Of a stretch of DNA of 64,000 nucleotides, positions 27,915 through 36,992 are shown in pieces. Origin of the DNA: Rhodococcus sp. WMMA185. GTDB lineage: Bacteria; Actinomycetota; Actinomycetes; Mycobacteriales; Mycobacteriaceae. The first letter of the stretch is position 1; every line of letters starts with the position of its first letter. Under the pieces are notes generated by a model, which had not been told where the DNA came from, ran no database searches, and saw only the letters and a program-made list of their open reading frames with translations. The stretch spans positions 2,860,501 to 2,924,500 of the forward strand of contig NZ_CP017014.1 in NCBI RefSeq assembly GCF_001767395.1, written 5' to 3'. A program made the position numbers and the translations under genes.

Positions 27915-28754
27915 ATGTCACGAACCCTCGAAGAAAGCCTGGTCGGCCGCCGCGTCCTGATCACAGGCGCGGCCAGGGGCATCGGCGCCGGACTTGCCAA
28001 ACGCCTACACGAACGGGGGGCACTCGTCGGGTTGCTCGGCCTCGAACCTGAACTCCTCGAGCAGACAGCCACTGCTTGCGGTCGGGCGCCGTGGCGATAC
28101 TGCGACATCCGCGATCAGCACGCTGTCGAGGAGGCGTTCAACCATCTCGCCGACCAACTCGGGGGACTAGATGCTGTAGTCGCGAATGCAGGGGTCATGC
28201 CCCCGCTCAGCATCGTCGACGGTGATCCCGAAGTGATGCGGCAAGCAGTCGAAATCAACATGATGGGCACGTACAACACGCTTCGGGCGGCGGGAAGTCA
28301 CATCGGACACCGCAACGGGTACGCGCTGGTCGTGGCGACGTCGACCGCATTCAGTCCGTCGCGCGGCGTGCACAGCGCCAGGAGAGGCGGCACGCAGGAA
28401 CTCGGCGAGATTCTGCGGGAGGAGTTGAAACCCCTGGGCGCCAAAGTGGGCATCGCCCGGCTCGGTGAGATCGACATGGACCGAACGCTGATCGAGTTCG
28501 ACGGCGTCGCCGCCTGCTCGACGCCCCGCAGCGCGCTGTCGCGGACAGCTTCCTCCATCACGGTCGCTGTCGATGCGCTCGAGCGGGGCATCGCCGGACG
28601 GAGGAATCGAGTCAACGTACCGTCTCGGGTGCCCGGCACTGGTTCGGTCCGTATGCTCGCACTTCGGGCCACAGGGATGACCCGAACGATCGGACAACGT
28701 TCCCATGCCACCGCTCACGCGAGGGGGCGGACAGAAAGCGAGGGCGCCGCATGA
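27915..28754 (+). CDS. Short-chain dehydrogenase/reductase-like protein with altered active site
   Basis: A 279-residue SDR. The cofactor motif VLITGAARGIGAGLA and the NAG-type motif VVANAGVMPP are normal. In place of the catalytic YxxxK the sequence is GVHSARRGGTQEL, so Tyr becomes His and Lys becomes Arg, and the loop before it is two to three residues short. It may bind NAD(P) without classical oxidoreductase activity. The ATG at 27915 is preferred over a TTG five codons earlier. It overlaps the next gene by ATGA. Confidence 0.82.
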   Translation: MSRTLEESLVGRRVLITGAARGIGAGLAKRLHERGALVGLLGLEPELLEQTATACGRAPWRYCDIRDQHAVEEAFNHLADQLGGLDAVVANAGVMPPLSIVDGDPEVMRQAVEINMMGTYNTLRAAGSHIGHRNGYALVVATSTAFSPSRGVHSARRGGTQELGEILREELKPLGAKVGIARLGEIDMDRTLIEFDGVAACSTPRSALSRTASSITVAVDALERGIAGRRNRVNVPSRVPGTGSVRMLALRATGMTRTIGQRSHATAHARGRTESEGAA

Positions 28755-29293
28755 CCGCACGAATTCCGCCGGGGCGGCTGAAGGAACTCGGCCCGGTCAA
28801 CTGGGTGCTGTGGCGAGTCATTTCACTCGGCGTCCGTGCCCCGGACGCTCACCTGTTCAGCACGATGGGCCGCACCAGGGGTCTCTTCCGCGCCTGGTTG
28901 CGCTACTCGAGCAAGCTGATGCCGGGCGGACGTATCCCACGCCGCGAGACTGAAATGATCATTCTTCGAGTAGCCCACCTGCGGGAATGCCAGTACGAGA
29001 TGGATCATCACGTGCGTATCGGGCGACGCGCCGGCGTCACCGAAACTCTCCTCGAACAGGTACTCGAGGGCCCCGAGGCCGTGGGGTGGGATGCGCGCAC
29101 CCGCGCCATCCTCACCGGTGTCGACCAACTCGTTACCGCCAAGAACCTCGACGATTCAACCTGGTCGACGCTGACCACGTACTTCGACGACCGCCAGATG
29201 ATCGAGTTCTGCGTCCTCGTGACGCAGTACGATGCTCTGGCCACAACCATCGGAACACTGCGCATCGAGCGCGATTTCACCGACGGGCGCTGA
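28751..29293 (+). CDS. Carboxymuconolactone decarboxylase-family (AhpD-like) protein
   Basis: A 180-residue all-helical protein with the core RETEMIILRVAHLRECQYEMDHH, given here in parts: EMIILRVAHL, then one Cys in RECQYE and HH. The second Cys of a peroxidatic CxxC is missing, so alkyl-hydroperoxidase activity is not expected. Rv0464c, next to ramB in M. tuberculosis, belongs to the same family, so this gene belongs to the ancestral ramB neighbourhood. Confidence 0.85.
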   Translation: MTARIPPGRLKELGPVNWVLWRVISLGVRAPDAHLFSTMGRTRGLFRAWLRYSSKLMPGGRIPRRETEMIILRVAHLRECQYEMDHHVRIGRRAGVTETLLEQVLEGPEAVGWDARTRAILTGVDQLVTAKNLDDSTWSTLTTYFDDRQMIEFCVLVTQYDALATTIGTLRIERDFTDGR

Positions 29294-29314
29294 TCTCTTC
29301 GGTCGGATGTGGGG

Positions 29315-29344
29315 AGTGCCTTGCCGGGAGACCGGCAAGGCACT
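29315..29344. terminator. Bidirectional terminator
   Basis: AGTGCCTTGCCGG at 29315-29327 pairs perfectly with CCGGCAAGGCACT at 29332-29344 around a GAGA loop. It lies between two convergent genes and can serve both. Confidence 0.85.
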
Positions 29345-29352
29345 GCCCACTC

Positions 29353-30756
29353 CTAGAAGTTGATCATGTGCCCGGCGAGACCGTGGATGGCCTCCTGCAG
29401 GGCTTCACTGAGTGTCGGGTGCGTATGCACGTTGCGAGCTAGTTCGTTGACCGTGAGGTCCCACTTCTGAGCAAGCGTCAGTTCGGGCAGAAGCTCCGAG
29501 ACGTCGGGACCGATGAGGTGCCCGCCGAGAAGCTCACCGTACCTCTTGTCGGCGATCAGCTTGACGAAGCCGGTCGGGTCGCCGAGGCCGTGCGCCTTGC
29601 CGTTGGCGGTGAACGGGAACGACGCGACCTTCACGTCGTAACCCTCGTCCCGAGCCTGCTGCTCGGTGAGACCGAAACTGGCGACCTGCGGCTGACAGAA
29701 CGTAGCCCGCGGCATCATCCGGTAGTCGTCGATGGGCAGTGTCTCGGCGCCGGCGATCGTCTCCGCCGCCACGACTGCCTGCGCTTCGGCCACATGAGCG
29801 AGTTGCAGCTTCATCGTCACGTCACCGATCGCGTAGATGTGCGGCACCGATGTCTGCATCGTGTTCGTGATGCCGATCGCGCCTTGGTCCGTGATCTCCA
29901 CGCCGGTCTTCTCGAGACCGTATCCCTGGACGCGGGGGGCGAACCCGACCGACTGCAGCACCTTGTCGACTACAACGGTCTCGAGTTCGCCGGACTTGTT
30001 GTCCTTGATCGAAACGGTGACCTTGGAGCCATCGTCATCGATCCTCTGGACGGCGGCACCCGTCTTGATGGTCACGCCGAGCTTCTTGTACTGTTTCGCG
30101 ATCTCCTTGGAGACGTCCGCGTCCTCGTTGGGAAGCGCACGGTCGAGGAACTCGACGATCGTGACGTCCACGCCGTAGTTCTTCAGGACGTAACCGAACT
30201 CCATGCCGATTGCGCCGGCACCGACGATGAGAATCGACTCCGGCAACTCACGGGTGAGAATCTGCTCCTCGTAGGTGACCACGTTCTCGCTCAGGGACGT
30301 TCCCGGGAGGAGCTTCGTGGTCGAGCCGGTAGCGATGATCGCGTTGCTGAACGTGACCGTCTCGGTCCCGCCCTTGGACAGCTCGACCGAGATGGTGTTG
30401 GCGTCGGTGAACGACCCCTTGCCGTCGTACTCGGTGATCTTGTTCTTCTTCATCAAGAAGTGAACGCCTTTGACGCGCCCATCCGCGACCTTGCGGCTGC
30501 GATCGTAGGCTGCGCCGAAATCGAAGGACGCCTCCCCCGAGATGCCGAACGTCTTGGCTTCTTTGGCGAACAGATGCGCTAGTTCGGCATTTCGAAGGAG
30601 TGCCTTGGAGGGAATGCAGCCGACGTTCAGGCACACACCTCCCCAGTACTTCTCCTCGATGATGGCGGTGCTCAAGCCCAGCTGTGCCGCGCGGATAGCA
30701 GCGACGTACCCACCGGGACCGGCTCCGAGGACAACGACGTCATAGTGTGAGGTCAC
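29353..30756 (-). CDS. lpdC: Dihydrolipoamide dehydrogenase
   Basis: A 467-residue flavoprotein disulfide reductase. FAD motif [20 protein letters not shown], redox disulfide [18 protein letters not shown] motif [17 protein letters not shown] and the C-terminal catalytic [13 protein letters not shown]is-Glu pair are all present. It is the E3 subunit of pyruvate and 2-oxoglutarate dehydrogenases and, in mycobacteria, of the peroxidase complex. The GTG start has no Shine-Dalgarno match and may be leaderless. It is the orthologue of Rv0462. Confidence 0.95.
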   Translation of the reverse strand: MTSHYDVVVLGAGPGGYVAAIRAAQLGLSTAIIEEKYWGGVCLNVGCIPSKALLRNAELAHLFAKEAKTFGISGEASFDFGAAYDRSRKVADGRVKGVHFLMKKNKITEYDGKGSFTDANTISVELSKGGTETVTFSNAIIATGSTTKLLPGTSLSENVVTYEEQILTRELPESILIVGAGAIGMEFGYVLKNYGVDVTIVEFLDRALPNEDADVSKEIAKQYKKLGVTIKTGAAVQRIDDDGSKVTVSIKDNKSGELETVVVDKVLQSVGFAPRVQGYGLEKTGVEITDQGAIGITNTMQTSVPHIYAIGDVTMKLQLAHVAEAQAVVAAETIAGAETLPIDDYRMMPRATFCQPQVASFGLTEQQARDEGYDVKVASFPFTANGKAHGLGDPTGFVKLIADKRYGELLGGHLIGPDVSELLPELTLAQKWDLTVNELARNVHTHPTLSEALQEAIHGLAGHMINF

Positions 30757-30924
30757 GGTAGTTCAGGGTAGTCCCGTTCCGAATCGCCGTCTCACCTCGG
30801 TCGCGTTACCCGCGAGTAGCCAATACGACTGCCGATGCCCCGGCGAAGCCGCCCTCGCAAGGGGTCATGCCTCCACGCTGAAACGTCAGGGGCCGTGCTC
30901 TGTCATCCCTGCAAGAATGGCTCC

Positions 30925-32943
30925 ATGACAGATCCATATCTCTGGCTCGAAGACGTCACTGCGGAACAGTCGCTCAACTGGGCGCGAGAGCACAACGCCC
31001 GGACCCTTGACGAGTACACCGAGGACGCAGAGTTCTCCGCGCTCGAGAGCCGGATCCGAGACATCCTCGACACCGACGATCGCATTCCCTACGTCGTAAT
31101 CCGCGGCGAATACCTTTATAACTTCTGGCGGGACGGCAGGCATAAACGCGGAATCTGGCGGCGCACGCTGCTCGAACAGTATCGCACCGAGAGTCCCGAA
31201 TGGGATGTGCTGCTCGACGTCGACGAGCTCGCCGAGCGCGAGGGCGAAAACTGGGTTTGGGCCGGTGCAACTGTGCTGCGCCCGGCACGATCGCGCGCAC
31301 TGCTCTCGTTCTCCCGTGGCGGCGCAGACGCCTCGGTGGTGCGTGAGTTCGACTTGGAGAGCCGCGAATTCGTGGCCGGCGACTACGCATTCAACCTACC
31401 GGAGGCTAAAACGACGATCAGTTGGATCGACGAGGACACCGTCTACGTCGGAACTGATTTCGGTGAAGGCTCGATGACCAACTCCGGGTATCCGAGAATC
31501 GCCAAGCGCTGGCGGCGCGGAACGCCGCTCGCAGAAGCGATCACCGTATTCGAAGGTGAGCCCACCGACGTGTCCGTCAGCGCGTCCTATGACGACACCC
31601 CTGGGTACACGCGGCACTTCATATCTCGTTCGCTGGACTTCTACAATTCGGAACGGTATCAGCTGCTCTCCGATGGCTCATTGCAACGGATCGAGACCCC
31701 CACCGACGCTGCGGCGTCCGTCTACCGCAACTGGCTGACCATTCGCCCCCGCACAGACTGGGAGGTGGACGGCACCATCCATCCCGCCGGTTCGCTGCTG
31801 GTCGCGAACTACCCAGGCTTCCTCGCCGGTTCCCGGGAGATCACCCCGCTGTTCACTCCGGACGGGAACACCGCACTCGAGGAAGGAAGATGGACTCAGA
31901 ATCATCTTCTCCTAGTGCAACTGTCGGATGTGCAGACCAAGTTGTCGGTACTCACCCCGAACGACACCGGTTGGGAGGAAAAGCCCCTCGACGGGATACC
32001 AGATCTGACGGCAAGCTCGATCATCAGTACCGACCATCGCAACGGCGACAACTTCTTCATCAACTCCAGCGGCTTCACAACTCCCGCGACGCTGCTCTAC
32101 GGAACAGTAGGCGGGCCACTCGAACCGGTGAAGCAAGCGCCGTCGTTCTTTGACGCGGACGGGATGTTGGTATCGCAGTTTTTCGCGGTGTCGGAAGACG
32201 GAACCGAGATCCCGTACTTCGTCGTGCGCCGCGACGACGCCGCTGGGCCGTATCCCACGATTCTGTACGGGTACGGCGGCTTCGAAAACTCCATGGTGCC
32301 CGGGTACAGCGGTGTGGTCGGATCTGCGTGGCTCGAACGCGGTGGCGCATACGTCGTTGCCAACATTCGCGGCGGCGGTGAGTACGGCCCATCGTGGCAC
32401 ACCCAGGCCATACGGGAGGGGCGTCACAAGGCTTTCGAGGACTTCGCCGCGGTCGCGCGCGACCTCGTCACACGTGGAATCACCACCGTGAAGCAACTCG
32501 GAATCCAGGGAGGCAGCAACGGAGGCCTGCTGATGGGTGTCATGCTCACCCGCTACCCCGAACTGTTCGGCGCGGTCGTCTGCCAAGTGCCGCTTCTCGA
32601 CATGAAGCGGTACCACTTGCTGTTGGCCGGAGCGTCGTGGATGGCCGAATACGGCGATCCGGACGACCCCGAGGACTGGAAGTTCATCAGCGAGTACTCG
32701 CCGTATCAGAACTCGACCAAAGAAGCCGACTACCCACCGATTCTCATCACCACCTCAACCCGAGACGACCGCGTCCACCCCGGCCACGCCCGCAAGATGA
32801 CCGCACTGCTCGAGGAGCAGGGTCACGAGGTTTGGTACTACGAGAACATCGAAGGCGGACACGGGGGCGCGGCGGACAACGCGCAGGCGGCATTCAAGGC
32901 AGCCGTCACCTTCGGCTTTCTCTGGAAACAACTCACCCGCTAG
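30925..32943 (+). CDS. S9A-family prolyl oligopeptidase-like serine peptidase
   Basis: A 672-residue peptidase: N-terminal beta-propeller (about 50-390) and C-terminal alpha/beta-hydrolase domain with nucleophile GGSNGGLLMG, acid TSTRDDRVHPGHA and His in IEGGHGGAADN. Short N-terminus DPYLWLEDVTAEQSLNW is typical, and no signal peptide is present, so it acts in the cytoplasm on short peptides. It corresponds to Rv0457c. The ATG at 30925 is preferred. Confidence 0.92.
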   Translation: MTDPYLWLEDVTAEQSLNWAREHNARTLDEYTEDAEFSALESRIRDILDTDDRIPYVVIRGEYLYNFWRDGRHKRGIWRRTLLEQYRTESPEWDVLLDVDELAEREGENWVWAGATVLRPARSRALLSFSRGGADASVVREFDLESREFVAGDYAFNLPEAKTTISWIDEDTVYVGTDFGEGSMTNSGYPRIAKRWRRGTPLAEAITVFEGEPTDVSVSASYDDTPGYTRHFISRSLDFYNSERYQLLSDGSLQRIETPTDAAASVYRNWLTIRPRTDWEVDGTIHPAGSLLVANYPGFLAGSREITPLFTPDGNTALEEGRWTQNHLLLVQLSDVQTKLSVLTPNDTGWEEKPLDGIPDLTASSIISTDHRNGDNFFINSSGFTTPATLLYGTVGGPLEPVKQAPSFFDADGMLVSQFFAVSEDGTEIPYFVVRRDDAAGPYPTILYGYGGFENSMVPGYSGVVGSAWLERGGAYVVANIRGGGEYGPSWHTQAIREGRHKAFEDFAAVARDLVTRGITTVKQLGIQGGSNGGLLMGVMLTRYPELFGAVVCQVPLLDMKRYHLLLAGASWMAEYGDPDDPEDWKFISEYSPYQNSTKEADYPPILITTSTRDDRVHPGHARKMTALLEEQGHEVWYYENIEGGHGGAADNAQAAFKAAVTFGFLWKQLTR

Positions 32944-32958
32944 ACATTCCGATCGCTT

Positions 32959-33792
32959 CTAGGTGCAGTCGTGTAGCCAGGCGACGATGCGGTCCACGAT
33001 GCCCGTGGGGTTCCGGATCCATCCGTTGTGCCCCAACGGTTCGGGCTCGTGCCAAAGCGCGACGTCGGCACTCGAGAGTTTGGCGACGAGGTTCTTCACC
33101 GAGGACCTCGGCGCGAGATCGTCGCCCTCGATCGTTACCGAGAGCACGGGCACTGTCAGCTTCCCGATCCGTTCCTCGTAGTCGATGTCTGCGCCATAGG
33201 GTTCGATCCTGCCGGTGCGTGCGAACCGAGACCAGTCGGAGATCAAGACCTTCGACTGCCGACCGAAACTGCCGATGTCGAGCTTGTCGCCTGGCCAGAA
33301 CCCCGCAACACTGGCCGTCACCGACATCGCTGCGCAGCCCATCAGGACCCCTGGGGAATGCAACCCGGGAAACCCGCGATAGTAGGGCGATCCCGATGCC
33401 ACGAGAACGAGCCCGCCTAGACGTCCCCGGATCCGTGCCGCGTACATCACGCCCAGCTGACCGCCCATGCTGTGCCCGAGTAGAAAGGGCGTTGCGGCCG
33501 GAAATCGTTCCCGCACGACTTCGAAGGTCGCCGGGAAATCGATGGATACCAGATCGTGGTAGCCGAACGTACTCGCACTATTCGGCCGCGGGCGACTGTC
33601 ACCCTGGCCACGCAGTTCTCCGATCGCCGCGTTGAACCCGTGGGACACAAGTTCCTCCGCGAAAGGCTCGTAGTACCCGGCCGGAACTCCCAGGCCTGGG
33701 AAGACTACAACCACCGGGGCCGCGTCGGTGCCGGGAAACAGACGAACCGGGGTGGTGGTTCCGTCGGGCATCTGGATCGGTACTGTCTCCAC
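32959..33792 (-). CDS. Alpha/beta-hydrolase
   Basis: A 277-residue hydrolase with nucleophile elbow GHSMGG (about 108-113), oxyanion region VFPGLGVPAGYY and a C-terminal catalytic His in LGHNGWIRNP. The fold suggests an esterase or monoacylglycerol-lipase-like enzyme. The substrate is unknown. It is convergent with the S9 peptidase gene (15 bases between stops). Confidence 0.85.
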   Translation of the reverse strand: METVPIQMPDGTTTPVRLFPGTDAAPVVVVFPGLGVPAGYYEPFAEELVSHGFNAAIGELRGQGDSRPRPNSASTFGYHDLVSIDFPATFEVVRERFPAATPFLLGHSMGGQLGVMYAARIRGRLGGLVLVASGSPYYRGFPGLHSPGVLMGCAAMSVTASVAGFWPGDKLDIGSFGRQSKVLISDWSRFARTGRIEPYGADIDYEERIGKLTVPVLSVTIEGDDLAPRSSVKNLVAKLSSADVALWHEPEPLGHNGWIRNPTGIVDRIVAWLHDCT

Positions 33793-33807
33793 CTCGTCAG
33801 ATTAGAC

Positions 33808-33848
33808 GGATCGACCCCCGTGGATCACTGATCCACGGGGGTCGATCC
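33808..33848. terminator. Terminator of the mycoloyltransferase/peptide block
   Basis: GGATCGACCCCCGTGGA pairs with TCCACGGGGGTCGATCC around TCACTGA. It follows the last mycoloyltransferase gene on the minus strand. Very similar hairpins follow the decayed copy (39005-39045) and the first copy (39601-39639). Confidence 0.85.
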
Positions 33849-33891
33849 TCTTCAGAGGCTCGAGCGCTGAATGCCCACGCCGACGAAGTGG

Positions 33892-34962
33892 CTAGATGCC
33901 CATCGACGCGGCGAGCATTGGCCACGACTTCTTGAGATCCTCGTCCCAGTAAGACCACGAGTGCGTGCCGGTGGGACGGAAGTCGAACGTCGCAGGAATC
34001 CCCAGGTCGTGCAGCTTCCTTGCCAGCGCGTGCGTGCACTGGTTGGTCGCGGCCTCGATGGCACCGCCGAGGATGATCTGGTTGGCCAGGACGGCTGTGT
34101 CGCCGTCGATTGCCGGAGCGTCGAGACGATCACCGGGGCCGGGCAGACCCGTACCGCTGCTGACGTAGATGTCGAGTCCGCGCAGCTTCTCCGCATTCAC
34201 GTAAGGGTCGTTGGCCAGCCACCCCGGGCCGCCCTCCGGGCCCCACATGTTCTCGGTGTCGCCGCCGCCACGGCTCTCGACCACAAGCTTGACGTAGGTG
34301 CGGCCCGGTCCATTACTGGTCGTCGCGCAGCCACTGTAAGCCCCGACGCCGGTGTAAAGGTCAGGTGCCGACTGCGCCAGACTCAATACCGACGAACCTG
34401 CCATCGAGATGCCGGCAATCGAGTTGACCCCGTTGGTTCCGAGTTCCTTATCGACGACGGGGGGCAGTTCCTTCGTCAGGAACGTCGTCCACTTGTTGAC
34501 ACCCAACTCCGGATCGGGCTTCTCCCAGTCCGTGTAATAGCTGAACGCACCCTGCATGGGCGAGACGACATTGACGTTCTTGTCGGCGAAGAAGCCGACC
34601 ATATCGGTGTTGACCTGCCAAGAAGCGTTATCCTCGCCGCCGCCCGCCCCGTTGAGCAGATACAGCGTCGGCCTCGGCTCGCTCGTATCCGCCGGGGTGA
34701 TCACCTGCAGCGGGATGACCCGATCCATCGACGCCGAGTACACGCGCATCTTCCATTCGCGGTCCTCGAGATTCGTCTTACCCTTCTTAGGCGTTGCGGG
34801 CGTCATGCTCACCAGATACGAGTCACCCTCGGCGATCGCAGCGTCGCCGGTCGTTTCTGCCGAAGCCAACGCTGGTACGCCGAACCCGGGCAGCAATGCC
34901 GCCAGAGCGGCTGCAACCGCCAGTCGGACTCCGTACTTACCCGCTACTGTGCGGTTGACCAT
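33892..34962 (-). CDS. Mycoloyltransferase, antigen 85 family (copy 4)
   Basis: A 356-residue secreted alpha/beta-hydrolase. It has a signal peptide (about 1-32, ending ALASA) and mature domain with MDRVIPLQVITPAD, TLYLLNGAGGG, the nucleophile motif GISMAGSSVLSLA and the catalytic His in TGTHSWSYW. These are hallmarks of Ag85/cMyt enzymes that transfer mycoloyl groups from trehalose monomycolate to arabinogalactan, trehalose or, for some, protein serines. The ATG follows GGAAGGTGAAGG. It lies downstream of peptide gene 35063-35134 across a hairpin. Copy 4 has a longer linker after the signal peptide (TPATPKKGKTNLED). Confidence 0.93.
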   Translation of the reverse strand: MVNRTVAGKYGVRLAVAAALAALLPGFGVPALASAETTGDAAIAEGDSYLVSMTPATPKKGKTNLEDREWKMRVYSASMDRVIPLQVITPADTSEPRPTLYLLNGAGGGEDNASWQVNTDMVGFFADKNVNVVSPMQGAFSYYTDWEKPDPELGVNKWTTFLTKELPPVVDKELGTNGVNSIAGISMAGSSVLSLAQSAPDLYTGVGAYSGCATTSNGPGRTYVKLVVESRGGGDTENMWGPEGGPGWLANDPYVNAEKLRGLDIYVSSGTGLPGPGDRLDAPAIDGDTAVLANQIILGGAIEAATNQCTHALARKLHDLGIPATFDFRPTGTHSWSYWDEDLKKSWPMLAASMGI

Positions 34963-35005
34963 CCTTCACCTTCCATATGCAACTCGTACACCACCCCGAA
35001 ACGCC

Positions 35006-35045
35006 GAATCTGGGGTGCACAGTGTCGCATGTTAACCCCAGATTC
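35006..35045 (-). terminator. Conserved hairpin between peptide gene and mycoloyltransferase copy 4
   Basis: GAATCTGGGGT at 35006-35016 pairs with ACCCCAGATTC at 35035-35045. It is one of six intact copies of the same element, each just after a tiny peptide gene or its remnant. Confidence 0.7.
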
Positions 35046-35062
35046 AGCGAAGGCTCTTGGTC

Positions 35063-35134
35063 CTAAGACGCGGTGAACCGATCGATCACGGCTGCGATGA
35101 GTTCCATGAGCTGCCCGAATTCTGACGACGACAT
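35063..35134 (-). CDS. Micropeptide, 23 residues (porin-like candidate J)
   Basis: The frame from ATG 35134 to TAG reads MSSSEFGQLMELIAAV... and ends DRFTAS. Residues 7-20 would form an amphipathic helix. GGGGAG lies 11 bases before the start. A promoter-like TACAAA box is 61 bases upstream and the conserved hairpin follows the stop. The pattern SSxxxxxLxELIxxVI resembles the neighbouring 21-residue peptide. It has no signal peptide, as in corynebacterial PorA and PorH. Confidence 0.6.
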   Translation of the reverse strand: MSSSEFGQLMELIAAVIDRFTAS

Positions 35135-35194
35135 ACTGTTTCCATCTCCCCGATTGTCATGTGGGTTCGGACCCACGCGCTTGATAGCGCTCCT

Positions 35195-35200
35195 TTTGTA
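35195..35200 (-). promoter_or_regulatory. Conserved promoter-like box of peptide J
   Basis: TACAAA on the minus strand within GTGTACAAAAGGAG, shared with the other five peptide leaders. No conserved -35 was seen. Confidence 0.45.
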
Positions 35201-35298
35201 CACGAGCAGTCGAGGAGAGGGGAGAAAATCGAGAGAGTAGTGACCAGCATCCCATCGACGCCGACCACAACGACCCACAGAACGGATCTGGGACCCAC

Positions 35299-35336
35299 AA
35301 TCTGGGACTCACGGTGTCACATGTGGACCCCAGATT
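35299..35336 (-). terminator. Conserved hairpin after peptide I
   Basis: AATCTGGG at 35299-35306 pairs with CCCAGATT at 35329-35336, with an inner CAC/GTG pairing. Same family as the other five intact hairpins. Confidence 0.65.
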
Positions 35337-35378
35337 CGCGAAGCTCAGGTCACTCGTCCCACCAAGACAAGACCGGAA

Positions 35379-35444
35379 TCAGCTGAGCAACCCGGGGAGC
35401 AACTTGATCACGGCTGAGAAGAGTTCGATGTAGTCCGACGACAT
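35379..35444 (-). CDS. Micropeptide, 21 residues (porin-like candidate I)
   Basis: ATG 35444 to TGA reads MSSDYIELFSAVIKLLPG and ends LLS. GGGAG lies five bases before the ATG, a strong ribosome site for so short a frame. Residues 5-16 form an amphipathic helix ending at a Pro-Gly. The leader shares 5' sequence with peptide J (GCGCGTGGG...CCACATGA). It has its own TACAAA box and downstream hairpin. Confidence 0.65.
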   Translation of the reverse strand: MSSDYIELFSAVIKLLPGLLS

Positions 35445-35497
35445 TTGATCTCCCGATAGTCATGTGGGATTCGGCCCACGCGCTTGATAGCGATCTC

Positions 35498-35503
35498 TTT
35501 GTA
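35498..35503 (-). promoter_or_regulatory. Conserved promoter-like box of peptide I
   Basis: TACAAA on the minus strand within GTGTACAAAGAGATCG, about 54 bases before the start codon. Confidence 0.45.
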
Positions 35504-35548
35504 CACGATTGGTCCGTAGAAGAGAATAAAAATCTTGAAAGTCGGTGG

Positions 35549-36592
35549 TTACAAGCCCATCGACCTCGCAAGCGTCGGCCATGACTTCTTGAGATCCTCC
35601 TGCCAGTACCACCACGAATGCGTGCCCGTGGGACGGAAATCGAAGGTCGCCGGAATACCCAGCTCGTGCAACCTCCTCGCCAGCGCATGGGTGCACTGGT
35701 TCGTCGCCGCCTCGATGACACCGCCGACGATGATCTGGCCGGCCAACCCCAAGGCGTTGCCGTCGACCCCCGGTGTGTCCAGACGATCACCAGGACCAGG
35801 CAGACCCGACCCACTGCTGACGTAGATGTCGAGCCCGCGCAGCTTCTCCGCGTTCACGTACGGGTCGTTGGCCGCCCACAGCGGGCCGTCCACCGGGCCC
35901 CACATGTTCTCGGTGTCACCGCCCCCGGCGGCCTCGACAACCGCGCGCACATAGGTCTTGCCCGGATTGGTACTGGTCATCGCGCAGCCACTGTAAGCCC
36001 CGACGCCTTCGTAGAGGTCAGGCGCCGACTGCGCCAGGCTCAACACCGATGTGCCCGCCATCGAGATACCCGCAATCGCGTTGACCCCGTTGGTTCCGAG
36101 AGCCTCGTCGATGATCGGCGGAAGCTCCTCCGTCAGGAAGGTGGTCCACTTGTTCGCCCCCAACACCGGATCGGGCTGCACCCAGTCCGTGTAGTAGCTG
36201 AACTTGCCCCTCAGCGGTGAAACCACATTGACGTGCTTGTCAGCGAAGAATCCGGCCACATCCGTGTTGGCCTGCCACGACGCCGAATCCTCGCCGCCGC
36301 CCGCGCCATTGAGCAGATACAGCGTCGGTGCCGGCACACTCGTATCGACCGGCGTGATCACCTGCAACGGGATAGTCCGATCCATCGACGCCGAGTACAC
36401 ACGCATTCTCGACTCACGGCCCTTGACTTTCCTTGTGTCCACCAGATACGAGCCACCATCGGTGACCGCAGTGTCACCGGTCGGGGCTGCCGAAACCATC
36501 TCCGGGCCAACAAAACCCGAAATCGCCACCGTCAGAGCTGCCGCAAGAACAAGCCGGACCCCGTGCCTACCCGCCACTGTGCGGTTGACCAT
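35549..36592 (-). CDS. Mycoloyltransferase, antigen 85 family (copy 3)
   Basis: A 347-residue secreted enzyme with signal peptide (ending EMVSA), LYLLNGAGGGED, nucleophile motif GISMAGTSVLSLA and His in TGTHSWWYW. The ATG at 36592 has GGGGGAGAG directly upstream; an in-frame ATG nine codons earlier is less likely. Copies 2 to 4 start with the same MVNRTVAG, so they arose by tandem duplication. It follows peptide H and its hairpin. Confidence 0.93.
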   Translation of the reverse strand: MVNRTVAGRHGVRLVLAAALTVAISGFVGPEMVSAAPTGDTAVTDGGSYLVDTRKVKGRESRMRVYSASMDRTIPLQVITPVDTSVPAPTLYLLNGAGGGEDSASWQANTDVAGFFADKHVNVVSPLRGKFSYYTDWVQPDPVLGANKWTTFLTEELPPIIDEALGTNGVNAIAGISMAGTSVLSLAQSAPDLYEGVGAYSGCAMTSTNPGKTYVRAVVEAAGGGDTENMWGPVDGPLWAANDPYVNAEKLRGLDIYVSSGSGLPGPGDRLDTPGVDGNALGLAGQIIVGGVIEAATNQCTHALARRLHELGIPATFDFRPTGTHSWWYWQEDLKKSWPTLARSMGL

Positions 36593-36630
36593 CTCTCCCC
36601 CTATTGCAACTCGAAACACCCCAGAACGCC

Positions 36631-36670
36631 GAAACTGGGGCCCACGATGTCACACGTGGGCCCCAGTTTC
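36631..36670 (-). terminator. Conserved hairpin between peptide H and mycoloyltransferase copy 3
   Basis: GAAACTGGGGCCCACG at 36631-36646 pairs perfectly (16 bases) with CGTGGGCCCCAGTTTC at 36655-36670 around ATGTCACA. It is the strongest member of the family. Confidence 0.8.
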
Positions 36671-36705
36671 GCAGTGATACGGGAATAGTCCAACGGCCTC
36701 TGCCC

Positions 36706-36804
36706 TCAGTCCAACGGCTTCTGACCAGATCCGGCATCAATAGTGATCAAGGTCAGTTCGAACCAGCCCGCCAAAGACCCAAAATCGAACTCGTCACTTC
36801 CCAT
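36706..36804 (-). CDS. Micropeptide, 32 residues (porin-like candidate H)
   Basis: ATG 36804 to TGA begins MGSDEFDFGSLAGWF, continues through ELTLITIDAGSG and ends QKPLD. AGGAG lies seven bases before the ATG. An acidic N-terminus precedes a hydrophobic helix (about 11-23) and a GSG motif. The FEL(T/I)LI...GSG core is shared with peptides E and F, so these are homologues rather than chance frames. Confidence 0.72.
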   Translation of the reverse strand: MGSDEFDFGSLAGWFELTLITIDAGSGQKPLD

Positions 36805-36856
36805 TCCCACACTCCTGACATCCGTTGATGTGTAGCGACTTCCTGACGCTTGCCCT

Positions 36857-36862
36857 TTTCTA
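36857..36862 (-). promoter_or_regulatory. Conserved promoter-like box of peptide H
   Basis: TAGAAA on the minus strand within GGTCGGGTAGAAAAGGG, the counterpart of GGTCGGGTACAAAGAG in peptides E and F. Confidence 0.4.
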
Positions 36863-36992
36863 CCCGACCGATCGCGCTCGAGAACCAGAATCGCGAACAT
36901 TTGGGGAAAGTCATCTCGTACTCGGGAGTTTGATGCGTTGAGACAGGCATCTCTACGTACCTGTCCCAACGACTTTCGAGAATGCAGGGCGG

